A DNA stretch of 26,431 nt from Chrysochromulina tobinii (lineage: Eukaryota; Haptophyta; Prymnesiales; Chrysochromulinaceae): assembly GCA_001275005.1 (NCBI GenBank), contig JWZX01002465.1:1-26431 (forward strand), given 5' to 3'. Made by a program: the position numbers and the translations under genes. How positions within the stretch are numbered: position 1 is the stretch's first letter; each line of letters begins with the position of its first letter. Below, in pieces: positions 24,490-26,431 of the stretch. Under the pieces are notes generated by a model. That model searched no databases, was not told the origin of the DNA, and was given only the letters and a program-made list of their open reading frames with translations.

Positions 24490-25622
24490 GCCTGCCCCGT
24501 CGACGCGGATCGGCAATCCATGGATGCAACCAGCACTGCATCAATCCGATCCGTGCGTGGGACTAGAGAGGGGGGAAAAGAGCCACCATCTTTCCAGGCG
24601 ACTCCCATGAGAACAGAGAGAATGCCCCAGATGCGCATTGTGTCCAGATGCCCCGATGCGATGGCGATGTGTTGAACAGGCTGTTGGACGGTTGAACCGA
24701 GCGAGTACCGCGAGGTGGTTGTCATGCGCCCCGGTGGCGGCGCTGACGTTGAGAGCGGAGTGCTGTGTGTCGATGCTGTGTGTGTCGATCCGTCGTGCAG
24801 TCGTACAGCGTAAGTGTGCGGCACGGTCCGCGCGGGTCGGGTGGGGTGTGTGAACGGAAGCGTGCGCCGTGTCGGTGTGCGCGTTGTCTCCGACATGTGT
24901 CTCGGAGACGGGACGGAAGTCGCAGTCGGGTCGTGGACCGGTGGCATGACGCCGGTGGGGACGGCGTGGCATTCTCGGCCGCGTCCGCGGCGATCGATGC
25001 CGCCGCGCGCGACGACGCACGCACCGCGCGCAGCGCCGGCGGGCTTTGGATCGGATGCGCGGTCGCGCGGTGTGCGTGTGGGGTCTCGCCCGTTTAGTCC
25101 GCGCCATCCGGGCGCGCGGGAGTCTGCCCGGGGCTTGGCGCGCGGGCGCGGCGAAGGCGCGGCGCCAACGGGCGGTGCGCGCTGCCCGGTGGTATGCCCG
25201 GTGGCGGTGCGCCGCGGCGGTCGCGGTCGGCGCGCGTCCCGGGGGCCGGTGGCGGTGCGCGCGCGGCAGTCCGGGTGCGAACTGGCGGATATAAAAATAA
25301 ACCAGATAGACCGGGAAACACGGCGCGTGGCACGGTAAACAGAAACTGATCCGCGATCGAGACACGGAACAACATGGCATGATAGATGATTCAATAAATT
25401 TGACATGGGACTGTAGGACTGTCGCTCACGGCACACGGGTCACATCACGGCACAAGCCACAACGCAAACGGTCTCCGTCGGTCCGGCGTCGACTCAAAAC
25501 AACGCCGCGGGGAGGGCGGGCATTCGCGATGCCGCCCGCGCGCAGCACCCACCACGACGCCGTAGATTACACGCCAGCATTACCGTGCCGCATGCCCGGT
25601 GCGTGCCCAGGCGCTCGTTTCT
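24490..25622. other. Long convergent intergenic region, extremely GC-rich in its middle
   Basis: No gene is supported in these 1133 bp, and long open frames on either strand reflect GC richness. Positions 24800-25290 are dominated by GCG/CGG/GTG strings. They end abruptly in an A/T tract, GATATAAAAATAAACC, at about 25289-25303. AATAAA occurs at 25296-25301 and 25393-25398. The region holds the 3' UTRs of PEPCK and of the minus-strand gene at 25623. An unannotated non-coding RNA cannot be excluded. Confidence 0.45.
24506..24553 (+). other. Stem-loop just after the PEPCK stop codon
   Basis: The outer arms are CGGATCGG (24506-24513) and CCGATCCG (24546-24553). An inner stem of GATGCA and TGCATC has an 8-nt loop. 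The element starts 17 nt after the stop, so it would sit in the 3' UTR. A role in mRNA stability or 3'-end control is possible but unproven. Confidence 0.45.
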
Positions 25623-26316
25623 CTACGCTGTGTTGGTCTTGTCGCGCGCACGCGGCAGTACGCCACCATCGTAGCTGGCATTGGCGCGCTTCATGTCCTG
25701 TGCGGCGTTGACGCCCCAAGCGGTGGTGTCAATCTGCAGCTTCATGGGGTCAAGCACCACCTTGTCGACACCGAGCCTCTTCTCGAGCTCTACGCAGCGC
25801 GCCAGGCGCTTGGATTCCGTCGTCGGCGTCAGCTTCACGTCTGACGACTTCATTTCCGTGCGAAGCAGCTTCCCAGTGCGCATCAACTCGTGGTGAATCG
25901 CCTTGTCCCGCTCAAGCTCCTGCTGCTCCAGCATCTGCGCTTGCGAGATCGACTCGACCCAGGCAAACGGATTGGTTCCCGGCTTGTGGCTGAATCCGGG
26001 CAAGTACTTCCCATCCCAGCGGTACCGGTCTGCTTGAAGCGGATTATTCCAGTCGGCTGGACCACCTGCCCCAGCACGCATGCCGACCGAGTCGCCAAGG
26101 CCACCCACCCGGTCATTGTACATGGCATTCCACGGGTTCTCTGCGCGAGACAAACACACGCGATTCGAGCTCGACAGCCGTCAACGACTGCCCATGAGAT
26201 GGGACCAAGTGGAGCGAAAGATGGTGCGTGAACGCACGCATGAGCTGCGCCGTAGAGGCGAACTTAGCCCCATCCACCTTCTTGGTGGGTATCGGGCCGA
26301 TGAGGTACTCGGCCAT
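25623..26316 (-). CDS. Unrecognised 198-residue protein (2 exons)
   Basis: The exons are 26316-26238 and 26140-25623, read on the minus strand. The 97-nt intron has GTGCGT and TCTCGCGCAG ends, and splicing makes Gln27 from C|AG (phase 1). The ATG at 26316 begins MAEYLIGPIPTKKVDGAKFA. The second exon alone has no ATG start, which supports splicing. I recognise no family. The protein is soluble. Its N-terminal half is rich in aromatic, Gly and Pro residues (WNNPLQADRYRWDGKYLPGF), followed by a charged helix (QMLEQQELERDKAIHHELMR) and a Lys/Thr-rich end. There is no signal peptide, membrane helix or Cys cluster. It converges on PEPCK across a long gap. G/C bias at third positions supports real coding. 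Confidence 0.72.
26141..26237 (-). other. Intron of the unrecognised minus-strand gene
   Basis: The minus-strand donor is CATGC|GTGCGT and the acceptor is TCTCGCGCAG|AGAACC. Phase 1 agrees on both sides. The first exon read through would close at 26113, and the second exon lacks an ATG. No internal repeat is present. Confidence 0.72.
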
Positions 26317-26431
26317 GGCCGTCAGGCGTCGAGGCGTCAGGGCTTATGAAGCGTTCGAGGGAACTTCGACACGTGGAAAACTTCGACACGCTCCGCGAGC
26401 GTTCATCCTCTCGTCCTCTCGTCGGCAGGAG
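26317..26431. promoter_or_regulatory. Upstream region of the last gene, with a duplicated CTTCGACACG
   Basis: These 115 bp precede the minus-strand ATG at 26316. AACTTCGACACG occurs twice close together (about 26362-26390), separated by TGGAA. On the coding strand it reads CGAAGTT, similar to A/T strings upstream of other genes here. This is a promoter by position only. Confidence 0.35.

Overview
This is nuclear DNA of a GC-rich eukaryotic microbe, most likely a haptophyte alga. The signs are very high GC at third codon positions, short spliceosomal introns (eight recognised, 80 to 559 nt), intron interiors made of 10-bp tandem repeats, compact gene spacing and an ATP-type PEP carboxykinase. 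The haptophyte assignment is inference from composition and intron style. I see no bacterial operon structure, rRNA, convincing tRNA, CRISPR array, insertion sequence or viral gene.

Ten protein-coding genes can be supported. From left to right they are: an anoctamin/TMEM16-like membrane protein (minus); a cathepsin X/Z-like protease with a C-terminal membrane anchor (minus, 2 exons); a protein joining cyclic-nucleotide-binding-like domains, EF-hands and coiled coils (plus, 4 exons); a 14-repeat ankyrin protein (plus); a WD40 plus coiled-coil protein (minus); an unnamed protein built from an internal duplication (plus); a four-finger WRKY19-like Cys/His protein (minus); a FAM135/DUF676 lipase-like protein (plus, 3 exons); ATP-dependent PEP carboxykinase (plus, 2 exons); and an unrecognised 198-residue protein (minus, 2 exons). 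Three neighbouring pairs are divergent with only 173 to 258 bp between start codons, which suggests bidirectional promoters. The convergent gaps hold only untranslated and repeat-like sequence.

The most interesting signal lies in the introns. Three introns (7877-8435, 19229-19342, 20744-20823) are filled with 10-bp tandem units (CTCTGATGAC or CTCTAATTGC). Each is bounded by a perfect direct repeat of the adjoining coding sequence that spans the AG|GT junction, of 10, 15 and 33 bp respectively. This is the expected footprint of intron birth by duplication of an exonic AGGT, or by insertion of an introner-like element with target duplication. The three appear to be of different ages. A fourth intron (10237-10401) carries an unrelated 10-mer family in exact register, and a fifth, in the protease gene, has a 16-bp array abutting its donor site. 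The window's left edge carries another 10-bp array containing a 20-bp perfect palindrome.

The genes are not an obvious pathway. Several (calcium and cyclic-nucleotide sensing, anoctamin, ankyrin, WD40-coil) would fit signalling or flagellar roles, but that is only a suggestion. PEPCK is the one clear metabolic enzyme.
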